Positions 16,849-25,463 of a stretch of 50,247 bases of DNA are shown piece after piece (position 1 is the stretch's first letter; each line of letters begins with the position of its first letter). This stretch comes from Gammaproteobacteria bacterium (GTDB lineage Bacteria > Pseudomonadota > Gammaproteobacteria > Thiohalomonadales > Thiohalomonadaceae). The stretch lies in assembly GCA_023228645.1 (NCBI GenBank), contig JALOAT010000025.1:1-50247 (forward strand), in the 5' to 3' direction. The translations under genes were made by a program, and so were the position numbers. Below the pieces are notes generated by a model that did no database searches, was not told the origin of the DNA, and saw only the letters and a list, made by a program, of their open reading frames with translations.

Positions 16849-17310
16849 TTACAGGGCGCGAATCACGCCCGTGACGATGCCGAGGATCTGCACCTCTTCG
16901 TTGCGCAGAGTGATAGGTTTCATGGCCGGGTTCGCAGGTTGCAGACGGATGCCTTCCGCCTCCACATAGAATTTCTTCAGCGTCACTGTCTCGCCGTTGA
17001 TCATGGCGACCACGGACTGACCGTTTTCCGCCGTCTCGCGTTTTTCGATGACGATCACGTCGCCATCCTGGATGTTGTCGTCGACCATGGAATGGCCGCG
17101 CACACGCAGTGCATAGCAATTCCTCCGCACCATCTGCGCAGGAACGGCGATACGCCCTTCAGTGGCGCAGAGGTCCACGGGCAGGCCGGCGCTAACATGT
17201 CCGAGCAGCGGGATTTCCACCATCGCAGCCGGCTCGAGCGCCACGTCTTCGAGCTCCGGGCTCCAGACGGGACGGCGGTGCCTGGAAAGAAGGTAAGAAA
17301 TGTCCGCCAT
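16849..17310 (-). CDS. LexA-like S24 peptidase lacking the DNA-binding domain
   Basis: 153 residues, about 50 shorter than LexA. From residue 33 it reads as the LexA C-terminal domain: the Ala-Gly cleavage site in GHVSAGLP (41-42), the nucleophile in RGHSM (Ser74) and the general base in ETVTLKKF (Lys112). The first 30 residues (MADISYLLSRHRRPVW...) contain no winged helix, and an in-frame TAG 14 codons upstream of the start rules out a hidden extension. It could be a UmuD-like protein or a free self-cleaving sensor; the downstream sequence is closer to LexA than to UmuD. No umuC or dinB is adjacent. GGAG lies upstream of the ATG. Confidence 0.8.
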   Translation of the reverse strand: MADISYLLSRHRRPVWSPELEDVALEPAAMVEIPLLGHVSAGLPVDLCATEGRIAVPAQMVRRNCYALRVRGHSMVDDNIQDGDVIVIEKRETAENGQSVVAMINGETVTLKKFYVEAEGIRLQPANPAMKPITLRNEEVQILGIVTGVIRAL

Positions 17311-17358
17311 CGCGTGTTCTCCACTCCCATGTCGTCCCGAGGACGTATACTACGCGCC

Positions 17359-17997
17359 ATGAACCGACGTTATCCCATGCTCATCGCCGCCGGCCTCGCC
17401 CTCGGGTTTGGCATCGCCGCCGGCGTGCTGTTCTGGCCCCGTTCCGGGACGCTGCTGCCGCCCGCCGAACTGGCGGCCCCGCTGTTGCCCGAACCGCGCA
17501 CCATCACGCCCTTCCAGCTTACGGCACAGGACGGGACGGTACTCGATGCATCGCGTCTGCGCGGCAAGTGGTCGCTGGTCTTCATCGGCTACACCCACTG
17601 CCCCGACGTCTGCCCCACCACGTTGAATACTCTGGCGGGCACGGCCAAACAGCTACAGGCGTCACCCGAGGGCCTTGACCATACCCAGTTCGTATTTGTC
17701 TCGGTAGACCCCAAACGGGATAGCCCCTCCCACCTCAAGGACTATCTGGCCTTCTTCCACCCCGGCTTCCTGGGGGCCACGGGCGAGCGCGAGCAAATCG
17801 ATCTGCTGGTCCGCCAATTGGGTGCCATCTACATGTTCGAAGGCGACACCAGCGGCGACAGCTACATCGTCAATCATTCGGCGACCTTGTATCTCATCGA
17901 TCCGCAAGGCCGCTTTTACGCGCGCCTGCAGCCGCCCCACGAGCCCGCACAAATCGCCGACCTGCTCACCCGTATCCGCCGTCATTACGAACGCTGA
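17359..17997 (+). CDS. SCO1/SenC family copper chaperone
   Basis: 212 residues with an N-terminal membrane anchor (about 6-26) and a thioredoxin-like periplasmic domain. The copper ligands of the family are all present: THCPDVCPTT (Cys81, Cys85) and IVNHSATLYLID (His173). SCO proteins deliver copper to the CuA centre of cytochrome c oxidase or act as thiol reductants for that site. An ATG ten codons earlier (17329) is an alternative start. A TATACT box lies only seven bases before the chosen start. The gene is divergent from the LexA-like gene and runs directly into psd with a two-base gap. Confidence 0.9.
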   Translation: MNRRYPMLIAAGLALGFGIAAGVLFWPRSGTLLPPAELAAPLLPEPRTITPFQLTAQDGTVLDASRLRGKWSLVFIGYTHCPDVCPTTLNTLAGTAKQLQASPEGLDHTQFVFVSVDPKRDSPSHLKDYLAFFHPGFLGATGEREQIDLLVRQLGAIYMFEGDTSGDSYIVNHSATLYLIDPQGRFYARLQPPHEPAQIADLLTRIRRHYER

Positions 17998-17999
17998 AC

Positions 18000-18875
18000 A
18001 TGGAATCCCAACGTACCGCTTCCCTCACGGACTACGTGAAGGCCTGGCCGCAATACCTGATGCCGGGCCACCTGCTCTCCCTCGGCATGCTTTGGCTCAC
18101 CCGTGTCCGTCACGAGGGCTTCAAGAACGGTCTTATCGAGTGGTTCATCAAGCAGTTCCGCATCGACATGGGCCAGGCGGTGGAGAGTGAGGCGCGCGCC
18201 TATGCGGACTTCAACAGCTTTTTCACCCGCGCCCTGAAGCCAGGCATGCGCCCGCTGGACACGGCACCCGAGGCGGTGTGCTCACCGGTGGACGGCACCA
18301 TCAGCCAGATCGGCACCATCGAGCACGGCCGCGTGTTCCAGGCCAAGGGGCACGACTTCTCGGTGCAGGAACTGCTCGGCGGCGACGAACTCGCCGAGCC
18401 CTTTCTGGGCGGCTGCTTCACCACCATTTATCTCTCGCCACGCGACTACCACCGCATCCACATCCCGGTGGACGGCAGGCTGCGCGGCATGCTGCACGTG
18501 CCGGGGCGTCTGTTCAGCGTAAATCCGGCCACCACACGCGCGATCCCGCGTCTGTTCGCGCGCAACGAGCGCGTGGTCGCCCTGTTCGATACGGAACTGG
18601 GTCCCATGGCGATGGTGATGGTAGGCGCCGTGTTCGTAGGCAGCATCGAGACCGTCTGGCACGGCGTGGTAACGCCGCCTGCCGGCAAGATCGTGCGCGC
18701 CTGGCGCTATGACGGGGCGCAGGCGCAGCGCTTCGATAAAGGCGACGAGATCGGCCGCTTCAATATGGGTTCGACCGTGATCCTGCTGTTCGGCCCCGGT
18801 GCCCTCGCCTGGGAAGAAAGCCTCGCCGCGCATACGCCGGTGCTCATGGGGCAGCGTATCGGCCAACACTCCTAA
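18000..18875 (+). CDS. psd: Phosphatidylserine decarboxylase proenzyme
   Basis: 291 residues. It decarboxylates phosphatidylserine to phosphatidylethanolamine at the inner membrane. The Ser of FNMGSTV (about 258) is the self-cleavage point that becomes the pyruvoyl group, leaving a short alpha chain of about 34 residues; the usual LGST is MGST here. The Asp of CSPVDGTIS (about 98) and the His of YHRIHIPVDG (about 151) complete the charge relay. It starts two bases after the SCO1 stop and has no clear ribosome binding site, so it is probably coupled to SCO1. Confidence 0.95.
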   Translation: MESQRTASLTDYVKAWPQYLMPGHLLSLGMLWLTRVRHEGFKNGLIEWFIKQFRIDMGQAVESEARAYADFNSFFTRALKPGMRPLDTAPEAVCSPVDGTISQIGTIEHGRVFQAKGHDFSVQELLGGDELAEPFLGGCFTTIYLSPRDYHRIHIPVDGRLRGMLHVPGRLFSVNPATTRAIPRLFARNERVVALFDTELGPMAMVMVGAVFVGSIETVWHGVVTPPAGKIVRAWRYDGAQAQRFDKGDEIGRFNMGSTVILLFGPGALAWEESLAAHTPVLMGQRIGQHS

Positions 18876-18893
18876 ACGGCAAGAAATCGGACT

Positions 18894-18970
18894 GCCGCAG
18901 GAGCCGCCTCAGGCCGCGATTTCATTACCTGGGCATGCTCCGCTGTCGCGGCCTTAGGCCGCTCCCACAG
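18894..18970. repeat. REP-type palindromes, second copy of the CGCGGCCTGAGGCCGCTCC family
   Basis: CCGCAGGAGCCGCCTCAGGC continuing cgcgattt, about 20 bases, then TCGCGGCCTTAGGCCGCTCC followed by cacag. Two inverted units face each other, as at 6519-6580. It lies just after psd. Confidence 0.75.
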
Positions 18971-19014
18971 CAAAACACAACCTGTGTTGCCGTGATTTAG
19001 CTTACTTGCTTCGA

Positions 19015-19095
19015 ACGCGGAGGTTGATCGAGGCGGAGACCACACAGCGGAGAGAAGACTGACGTCTTCCCTCCGCGTTTTCCGTGGGCCTCCAT
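19015..19095. repeat. Degraded GCGGAG-unit hairpin repeat
   Basis: AACGCGGAGGTTGATCGAGG and following cggagacc... on the left face cttccctccgcgttttccgtgggcctcc on the right. Units of 8-10 bases are still visible but more diverged than in other copies. It sits between psd and the end of the RND pump gene. Confidence 0.6.
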
Positions 19096-19122
19096 GGCAA
19101 GCCGCTTTCTCTTTGTACGCGC

Positions 19123-22100
19123 TTACGCCGTCTGCGCGCGTATCCAGTCCACCTTCTTGTACATGAAGGCGTAATACATCACCGGGATCACCACCAGGGT
19201 CAGCAGGGTCGACACCAGGATGCCGAAGATCAGCGACACGGACAGGCCGCTGAAGATGGGGTCATCCAGGATGAAGAACGCGCCAATCATGGCGGCCAGG
19301 CCGGTGAGCACGATGGGCTTGGCGCGCACCACGCCCGAGCGGATCACCGCCTCTTCAAACTCGATACCCTCGCGCACCTGCTGATTGATGAAATCAACCA
19401 ACAGGATGGAATTGCGCACGATGATACCCGCGAGGGCGATCATGCCGATCATGGACGTGGCCGTGAACTTGGCATCCATGCCGAGCATGGACAACAAGGC
19501 ATGGCCCGGCATCACGCCGATGATGGTGAGCGGGATGGGCGCCATGATGATGATGGGCACCAGATAGGAGCGGAACTGGGCCACCACCAGCAGGTAGATG
19601 AGGATCAAGCCGACACCGTAGGCAATGCCCATGTCGCGGAAGGTCTCATAGGTGATCTGCCATTCTCCATCCCACTTCACGGTGTACTCGTACGGATTCT
19701 CCGGTGCGGAGATGAGCGTCTGGTTCACGGTTTCGCCGTGCCCGAGCACCTTGTCCTTCAGCTGGAACAGGATCTCGAACATGCCGTACAACGGGCTGTC
19801 CAGCTCGCCCGCCATGTCGCCGTTCACGAACACCACCTGCATCAGGTCCTTGTGGTAGATGGCGTGCTCGCGCTCGGTGTGCTGAACGCGCGCGATCTCC
19901 GACAGCGGAATGAGTCCGCCGCCCTGGGCGCGCACGCGAATGCGCAGCACCTTGTCGATACTGGCCTTATCCGCCACGGGCAGTTCGAGCCGGATGGGCT
20001 GCGGGTATTTGGCAATCTGGCCATGCAGGTAGGAGGCATCCTCGCCCGAGAGCGCCGCCGATAGCGCCGCCACGACGGTTTGTTGGGCGACACCGAGCAG
20101 TGCGGCCTTTTGCTGATCCACTTTCACGATCAGCTTGGGCGCCGGCGCTTCGACGGAATCGTCCACGTCGATGATATCGGGCGTGGCCTCGAATACCGCG
20201 CGGATCTCCTTGGCCACGCGGATCTGACCCGCGTAATCGATGCCGTACACCTCGGCCACCAGCGGCGCCTGCACCGGCGGACCGGGCGGCACTTCCACCA
20301 CCTTCACGTTGGCGCCGAGACGACGGCCGATGGCCTGCAGCGGCTCGCGCACGGCCAGGGCGATCTCGTGGCTCTTGCGGTCGCGCTGGTGCTTGTCCGT
20401 CAGGTTCACCTGGATGTCGCCCACATTGGCGCCCTCGCGCAGGTAGTACTGGCGCACCAGCCCATTGAAGTTGATGGGCGAGGCGGTGCCCGCGTAGACC
20501 TGATAATCGGTGACCTCGGGCACGGTGGACAGGTAGGCGCCCAGCTCCGCAAGCACGCGTGCGGTGTGCTCCACGCTGGTGCCCTCGGGCATATCCACCA
20601 CCACCTGGAACTCCGATTTGTTGTCGAAAGGCAGCATTTTCAGTACGACCAGCTTCACGCCGGCGAGCCCCACCGAGAACACGATGAGTCCCACCACCGC
20701 GAGCCCGAGCTTGCGGCGACGCGGTGCACCGTCGCGCCCGCGCAGGAACGGTCGCACGCGGGTGTCAAACAGGCGATACAACCAGCCTGTTTCCAGCCCC
20801 GCGCCCTGGCCGTGATGCGCCAGATCGACGTTACGCAGCATCACATTGGACATCCAGGGCGTGAACACGAACGCCACCGCCAGCGAGATCAACATGCCGA
20901 TGCTGGCATTGATGGGAATCGGGCTCATGTACGGGCCCATGAGGCCGGTGACGAAGGCCATGGGCAGCAGCGCTGCGATAACCGTGAGTGTGGCGAGGAT
21001 GGTCGGCCCGCCCACTTCGTCGACGGCCACGGGAATGGCTTCGAGCAGCTTCTTGCCGCCCATCTGCATGTGACGATGGATGTTCTCCACCACCACGATG
21101 GCGTCGTCCACCAGGATGCCGATGGAGAAGATGAGCGCGAACAGCGACACGCGGTTGAGGGTGAAGCCCCACGCCCAGGACGCGAACAGTGTGGCCGCGA
21201 GGGTAATGATCACCGCGAGGCCGACGATGAACGCCTCGCGCCAGCCGAGCGCGAGCAACACCAGGCCGACCACCGAGAGCGTGGCGAAAATGAGCTTGCC
21301 AACCAGTTTGTTGGCCTTCTCGTCCGCCGTGGCACCGTAGTCGCGGGTCACCGTCGCCTGCACGCCATCGGGCACGACGGTGCCCTTGAGCTGTTCGAAA
21401 CGTTCGATCACCTGGTTGGCGATGTTCACTGCGTTGGTGCCCGGCTGCTTGGCAATGGCGATGGTCACCGCCGGGAATTCACCCTGTTGGGTGATGCCCT
21501 TCGCCGGTGCGCCGGGGCCGGTGCCGAACCAGACATATTGTTCCGGGTGGTCGGCGCCGCGGCGGATGGTGGCCACGTCTTGCAGGAATACGGGCCGGTT
21601 GTTGTGCACCCCCACCACCAGCGAGCTGATCTCGTCCACGGAGGACAAGAAGGTACCGGCCTGTACCAGCACCTCGCGGTTGTCGCTCACCAGCGCGCCC
21701 GACGGACGCGTCGCGTTAGACAATTGCAGGGCATTGCGCAGGTCGTCGATGGCGATGTCGTAACCGGCCAGCTTCACCGGATCGAGCAGTACGTGCACCA
21801 CCTGGTCGGGTCCACCCAGGGTGTAGATGTCACGGGTGCCTTTCACGCGCTTGAGCTCGGCCTCGATGGCGTGCGCCACGTGCTGCAGCTCGTAGCCGCC
21901 GACGGCCTCGTCCTCGCTCCACAGGGTAAGTGTGACGATGGGCACGTCGTCGATGCCCTTGGGCTTGATGATGGGTTGGCCCACGCCCATGTTGGCGGGC
22001 AACCAGTCGCCCTTGGAGAAAATGGCGTTGTACAGGCGCACGATGGCCGCTGTGCGGTCCTCGCCCACCTCGTACTGCACGGTGAGCACGGACATGCCTG

Positions 22101-22377
22101 GCTGCGACACCGAATACACGTGCTCCACGCCCTCGATTTCGGAGAGGATCTGCTCTGCGGGCGTGCTCACCAGGTGCTCCACCTCGCTAACCGACGCACC
22201 CGGGTAGGGGATGAAGATGTTGGCGAAGGTGACGTTGATCTGTGGCTCTTCCTCGCGCGGGGTGATGAGCACCGCAAACAGACCCAGCAGGAAGGCCACC
22301 AGGGCGAGCAGCGGCGTGATCTCCGTGGTCAGGAAGCGCCGCGCGATGGAACCGGAGATGCCGAGTTTTTCCATCAT
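19123..22377 (-). CDS. RND-family efflux pump permease
   Basis: 1084 residues, full length for an inner-membrane RND pump. It has a first membrane helix at about 16-37, then a large periplasmic loop beginning PREEEPQINVTFANIFIPYP, a helix cluster in the middle with GILVDDAIVVVENIHRHM (the proton-relay Asp pair of the family), a second large loop, and a final helix cluster ending near residue 1075. It pumps substrates out using the proton gradient with an adaptor and an outer-membrane channel. The adaptor gene precedes it, overlapping by ATGA; no channel gene is nearby. The substrate is not evident; the sequence is closer to the multidrug type than to the heavy-metal type. Confidence 0.92.
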   Translation of the reverse strand: MMEKLGISGSIARRFLTTEITPLLALVAFLLGLFAVLITPREEEPQINVTFANIFIPYPGASVSEVEHLVSTPAEQILSEIEGVEHVYSVSQPGMSVLTVQYEVGEDRTAAIVRLYNAIFSKGDWLPANMGVGQPIIKPKGIDDVPIVTLTLWSEDEAVGGYELQHVAHAIEAELKRVKGTRDIYTLGGPDQVVHVLLDPVKLAGYDIAIDDLRNALQLSNATRPSGALVSDNREVLVQAGTFLSSVDEISSLVVGVHNNRPVFLQDVATIRRGADHPEQYVWFGTGPGAPAKGITQQGEFPAVTIAIAKQPGTNAVNIANQVIERFEQLKGTVVPDGVQATVTRDYGATADEKANKLVGKLIFATLSVVGLVLLALGWREAFIVGLAVIITLAATLFASWAWGFTLNRVSLFALIFSIGILVDDAIVVVENIHRHMQMGGKKLLEAIPVAVDEVGGPTILATLTVIAALLPMAFVTGLMGPYMSPIPINASIGMLISLAVAFVFTPWMSNVMLRNVDLAHHGQGAGLETGWLYRLFDTRVRPFLRGRDGAPRRRKLGLAVVGLIVFSVGLAGVKLVVLKMLPFDNKSEFQVVVDMPEGTSVEHTARVLAELGAYLSTVPEVTDYQVYAGTASPINFNGLVRQYYLREGANVGDIQVNLTDKHQRDRKSHEIALAVREPLQAIGRRLGANVKVVEVPPGPPVQAPLVAEVYGIDYAGQIRVAKEIRAVFEATPDIIDVDDSVEAPAPKLIVKVDQQKAALLGVAQQTVVAALSAALSGEDASYLHGQIAKYPQPIRLELPVADKASIDKVLRIRVRAQGGGLIPLSEIARVQHTEREHAIYHKDLMQVVFVNGDMAGELDSPLYGMFEILFQLKDKVLGHGETVNQTLISAPENPYEYTVKWDGEWQITYETFRDMGIAYGVGLILIYLLVVAQFRSYLVPIIIMAPIPLTIIGVMPGHALLSMLGMDAKFTATSMIGMIALAGIIVRNSILLVDFINQQVREGIEFEEAVIRSGVVRAKPIVLTGLAAMIGAFFILDDPIFSGLSVSLIFGILVSTLLTLVVIPVMYYAFMYKKVDWIRAQTA

Positions 22378-23384
22378 GGGCGGTTACCTGCGCGCTGTTC
22401 CTTCAGGTAAACGCCGGCGCGGATGGGATCGAGCGCCACACGCTCGCCGGTGCTCAAACCGGCCAGGACCTCGACCTTGTCGCCGTGCACGGCGCCGGTC
22501 CTGATCTGACGGAAGCGGACGTTGCCCTGAGCGTCGATCACGTAGACAGCCGTCACTTCCGAGCGATGGACCACGGCGGCCGCCGGCACCAGCAGCACCT
22601 GCGCCTCGCCGGTGGCGAAGGCCACCTTGGCGAACATGCCGGGATACACATCCTCGTGACCGCCCTCGGGCAGATCCACGCGCACCTTGAAGGTGTGGCT
22701 CTGGGCATCGGCGAAGGGGCTGATGGTCACGCGCCCGCCCTCGATGCGCTCGCCATTGGACAGAACCACCCGGGCGCGGGACAGGGAGCGCACGGTGGCG
22801 ATGTGCACCTGGGGCACACTGGCGGTGGCACGCAGGGCGTCCAGGGAGATGCCGGTCATGAGCGGCTGGCCGGGGCTGGCCGTTTCGCCCACTTCGATGT
22901 GGCGTTCCACCACGAAGCCGCTGTAGGGCGCGCGCACCACGGTATAGCCAAGCCCTTCGCGCGCCTGGGCCAGGGCGGCATTGGCGGCCTTCAGGTCGGC
23001 CTCGGCCTTGTCGAAGGCGGATTTGGCGAGCAGCTGCTTGGCGACCAGGTCCTTCACACGGTCGAACTCGGCCTTGGCCTCACGGGCGCGGGCCTCGGCG
23101 GCGGACACGCCGGCGCGTTGTTCCGCGCTGCGCATGCGCAGGATCACCGAACCCTCTTCCACGTAATCGTCCACGTCGACGTTGACTTCGACGATACGAC
23201 CGGACGTCTGGGCCGACACCGTGGACTGGTTGACCGCTTCCACGAGGGCGTCGAATTTCTCTTCGTGGATGACGGTCTCCGTACTCACGATCGCCGTCTC
23301 GAAGGGAAGTTGGAGCTCCTGGCCGTGTGCCAGCGTCCATACCCCCAGCAGCACTGTGGCCGCCACCGCACGCGTCATGCGCAT
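22374..23384 (-). CDS. RND efflux periplasmic adaptor (membrane fusion protein)
   Basis: 336 residues with a signal peptide (about 1-21, ending AHG). Then comes a half-lipoyl segment (TSGRIVEVNVDVDDYVEEGS), a helical hairpin rich in Ala, Glu and Lys (about 85-145), the second half-lipoyl (VRAPYSGFVVERHIEVGE) and a beta-barrel domain. It links the inner-membrane pump to an outer-membrane channel. The stop overlaps the start of the permease gene by four bases. It is the first gene of the operon, behind a large palindromic operator at 23402-23448. Confidence 0.92.
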   Translation of the reverse strand: MRMTRAVAATVLLGVWTLAHGQELQLPFETAIVSTETVIHEEKFDALVEAVNQSTVSAQTSGRIVEVNVDVDDYVEEGSVILRMRSAEQRAGVSAAEARAREAKAEFDRVKDLVAKQLLAKSAFDKAEADLKAANAALAQAREGLGYTVVRAPYSGFVVERHIEVGETASPGQPLMTGISLDALRATASVPQVHIATVRSLSRARVVLSNGERIEGGRVTISPFADAQSHTFKVRVDLPEGGHEDVYPGMFAKVAFATGEAQVLLVPAAAVVHRSEVTAVYVIDAQGNVRFRQIRTGAVHGDKVEVLAGLSTGERVALDPIRAGVYLKEQRAGNRP

Positions 23385-23401
23385 GACAAAACCCTCTGTA
23401 A

Positions 23402-23448
23402 ATTAACGGAACAATATATTAGCCTTCGCTAATATAGCGTACGTTAAT
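23402..23448 (-). promoter_or_regulatory. Nested palindromic operator of the RND efflux operon
   Basis: An inner perfect palindrome TATATTAGC-CTTC-GCTAATATA (23415-23436) lies inside a second inverted pair ATTAACG (23402-23408) and CGTTAAT (23442-23448) with almost the same centre. It ends 18 bases before the adaptor start and contains AT-rich boxes that could be the promoter -10. The size and symmetry suit a dimeric repressor of the TetR or ArsR kind. No such regulator is encoded in the window. A near-copy of the inner core occurs at 40762-40780. Confidence 0.7.
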
Positions 23449-23494
23449 AGGGTTGGGCCAGACAATTTACAAGGGGAAACCATGGCCTCCCCTT

Positions 23495-23640
23495 GGGAAA
23501 CGCTGATTTCATCGGCGTTTCCCGCGGCACATGGACGTGCCGCCATTTTCTTCCACACAAGCGGTTGTTGTGAAGGCGAGCAAAAACCACGCTTTTTGCT
23601 CGCCGTGCGCTGAGAAAGCCAGGATGGCTTTGTTCAGCGC
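23495..23640. repeat. Four consecutive stem-loops
   Basis: In 146 bases: GGGAAACGCTGAT/ATCGGCGTTTCCC (13 pairs, one wobble, 23495-23523); GCGGCAC/GTGCCGC (23524-23543); GGCGAGCAAAAA/TTTTTGCTCGCC (12 pairs, 23575-23604); and GCGCTGA..AGCCA/TGGCT..TTCAGCGC (23607-23640). The third could terminate transcription in either direction. The block lies after the c-haem chemoreceptor gene and before the efflux operator. It may be a composite palindromic repeat or a structured RNA. Confidence 0.75.
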
Positions 23641-23672
23641 TTCCCTTGGTGTCCTGCCTGGCGCCGGCGGCA

Positions 23673-25298
23673 CTATACCCGGAAACGGTTCACCGCGGAC
23701 TGGAGTTGTTCGGCAAGGCGCACCAGTTCATCGCTCACCTGGGAGGTCTGCTTGGCCCCCTCCGATGTCTGGTCGGCCAGCTGGCTGATATTCACCACGT
23801 TGCGGTTGATCTCCTCCGCGACGGCGCTCTGTTCTTCCGCCGCGGTGGCAATCTGGGTGTTCATGTCGCTGATGGAACCCACCTCGCCGGCGATGGCCGC
23901 CAGGGACTCGGCGCTGCGCTCCACCATGTCCGAGCCCTCCTGGGCCTTGGCCTCGGCCAGCCCCATGGCCCGCACCGCATCGCGAACGCCCGTGTGCAGC
24001 TGATCGATGAGCTGGCGGATCTCCTCGGTAGCGCCGTGGGAGCGGTTCGCCAGGGTACGCACCTCATCGGCCACCACCGCGAAGCCGCGGCCCTGCTCGC
24101 CCGCCCGCGCCGCCTCGATGGCGGCGTTGAGGGCCAAGAGGTTGGTCTGCTCCGCAATACTGCGGATCACCTCGAGCACCGTGTTGATGCCCTCGCTCTT
24201 TTCATCCAGCTCATGGACGGCGTCGGCGGCGCGCCGGATCTCACGCGTCAGCACCTCGATCCCGCCCAGGGCCTCGGTCGCCACCAGGGCACCGCGCGAG
24301 GCCTCGTCATCGGCACCATGGGAGGCATCGGCCGTGCGGGTGGCGTTGCGCGCGACCTCCTGCACGGTGCTGGTCATCTCGTTCATGGCCGTGGCGACCT
24401 GGTCGGTCTCGCGCTGCTGCTCAAGCACCGCCTGCACGGTGGCGTGCGAGACGTCCGCCACGCGTGCGGCCGAGCCGGCCAGCTGACTCGTCGCTTCGCT
24501 CACATGGGCAAGACTGTCGCGGAACTTACTCACCATGCGGTTGAAGGCATCGGCCGTCAGGCCGATTTCATCGCGTGCAGTGACCTGGATCGTCTGACTG
24601 AGGTCCGAATCACGCTCGATGGCCTCCATGGTGGTACGCAAGCGGTTGATGGGGCCGATGACCACTCTTTGCAGGATCGCGAACAGGATGGCGAACCCGA
24701 CCAGGAACAGGCCAATCTGTACGGTTCCGGAGGTGAGAAGATCCTTGCTTATCTGCTGATCGAGGTCGGCCAGGGAATAGCTGATGCGCACCGCCCCCAG
24801 CACGCTGTTGGCCGGGACCTGATGGCAGATCAGGCAATTGGTGCCGCGATAATTCTCGCTCGCCAGGATGGGTTCGGCGACGGTGAGCACGCGTCCGTCC
24901 GGGGTATCGTCGATACGCAGGATCTTCTCTCCCTGCAACGCGCGCTGATCCAGCTCGTCCTGAGGCTGTTCTTCGGGCAGCCCGGGGCCGTACACGTCAT
25001 TGATCGACTTGTGCCGGAGCATGCGTGCGTCGAGGATGCCGGGACGCTCGAGTATCTTCTGGCGCAGCGCTTCACGATTCCCCATGGCGCCGGTGAGCAT
25101 GAGGATATTGAAACTGTCGAAGTAGGAATCCGCCGTATCCAGCGTCTGCTGGGATATGACCTGTTCGATGAGTTGGCGTTCGCTGCGGGCGGTGAAGCCC
25201 AGGGACGCTACGAGCACGAGAATGAAAGAAACAGCGAGCGCAACACTCACCTTTGCGCGCACCGACAGCCCCTGGGTGGTTTGACCGTGTTCGCTCAT
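23673..25298 (-). CDS. Chemoreceptor with a periplasmic c-type haem sensor
   Basis: 541 residues. Membrane segments lie at about 17-36 and 192-212. The periplasmic domain of about 155 residues between them contains CLICH (155-159), a CxxCH haem c attachment motif, shortly before RISYSLADLD at its membrane-proximal end. HAMP (about 213-265) and a long coiled coil with the tip EQTNLLALNAAIEAARAGEQ (about 383-402) follow. The design matches the c-haem chemoreceptors known from Geobacter sulfurreducens and DcrA of Desulfovibrio, which sense redox state or oxygen. The signal here is inferred to be redox, gas or electron-acceptor related. A FliA-type promoter is upstream. Confidence 0.9.
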   Translation of the reverse strand: MSEHGQTTQGLSVRAKVSVALAVSFILVLVASLGFTARSERQLIEQVISQQTLDTADSYFDSFNILMLTGAMGNREALRQKILERPGILDARMLRHKSINDVYGPGLPEEQPQDELDQRALQGEKILRIDDTPDGRVLTVAEPILASENYRGTNCLICHQVPANSVLGAVRISYSLADLDQQISKDLLTSGTVQIGLFLVGFAILFAILQRVVIGPINRLRTTMEAIERDSDLSQTIQVTARDEIGLTADAFNRMVSKFRDSLAHVSEATSQLAGSAARVADVSHATVQAVLEQQRETDQVATAMNEMTSTVQEVARNATRTADASHGADDEASRGALVATEALGGIEVLTREIRRAADAVHELDEKSEGINTVLEVIRSIAEQTNLLALNAAIEAARAGEQGRGFAVVADEVRTLANRSHGATEEIRQLIDQLHTGVRDAVRAMGLAEAKAQEGSDMVERSAESLAAIAGEVGSISDMNTQIATAAEEQSAVAEEINRNVVNISQLADQTSEGAKQTSQVSDELVRLAEQLQSAVNRFRV

Positions 25299-25434
25299 GA
25301 ATGATCTTCCGGATCTACCCGATAGTGTGATAACAGGCCAGCCGCAGTCGGTGCGTCCTACGTCGTCCCATCCTGCACTGCAGCGGCATTCGGCGTATCA
25401 CTTTTGTGACGCCGTTCTCATGCCGATGATAAGC

Positions 25435-25461
25435 ATATCGGCCCGGTAGGGACAAACCTTA
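25435..25461 (-). promoter_or_regulatory. Sigma-28 (FliA) type promoter of the c-haem chemoreceptor
   Basis: On the minus strand TAAGGTTT, 11 bases, GCCGATAT: 14 of 16 matches to TAAAGTTT-N11-GCCGATAA at the exact spacing. The start point would be near 25428, giving a leader of about 130 bases before the ATG at 25298. It lies just behind the stop of the upstream regulator gene, so the chemoreceptor can be expressed on its own. Confidence 0.85.
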
Positions 25462-25463
25462 AT

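Noticed and set aside
20080..22410. A 776-codon open frame on the plus strand
   Set aside because: Antisense to the RND permease; the translation has no domain features and is His/Arg/Gly rich.
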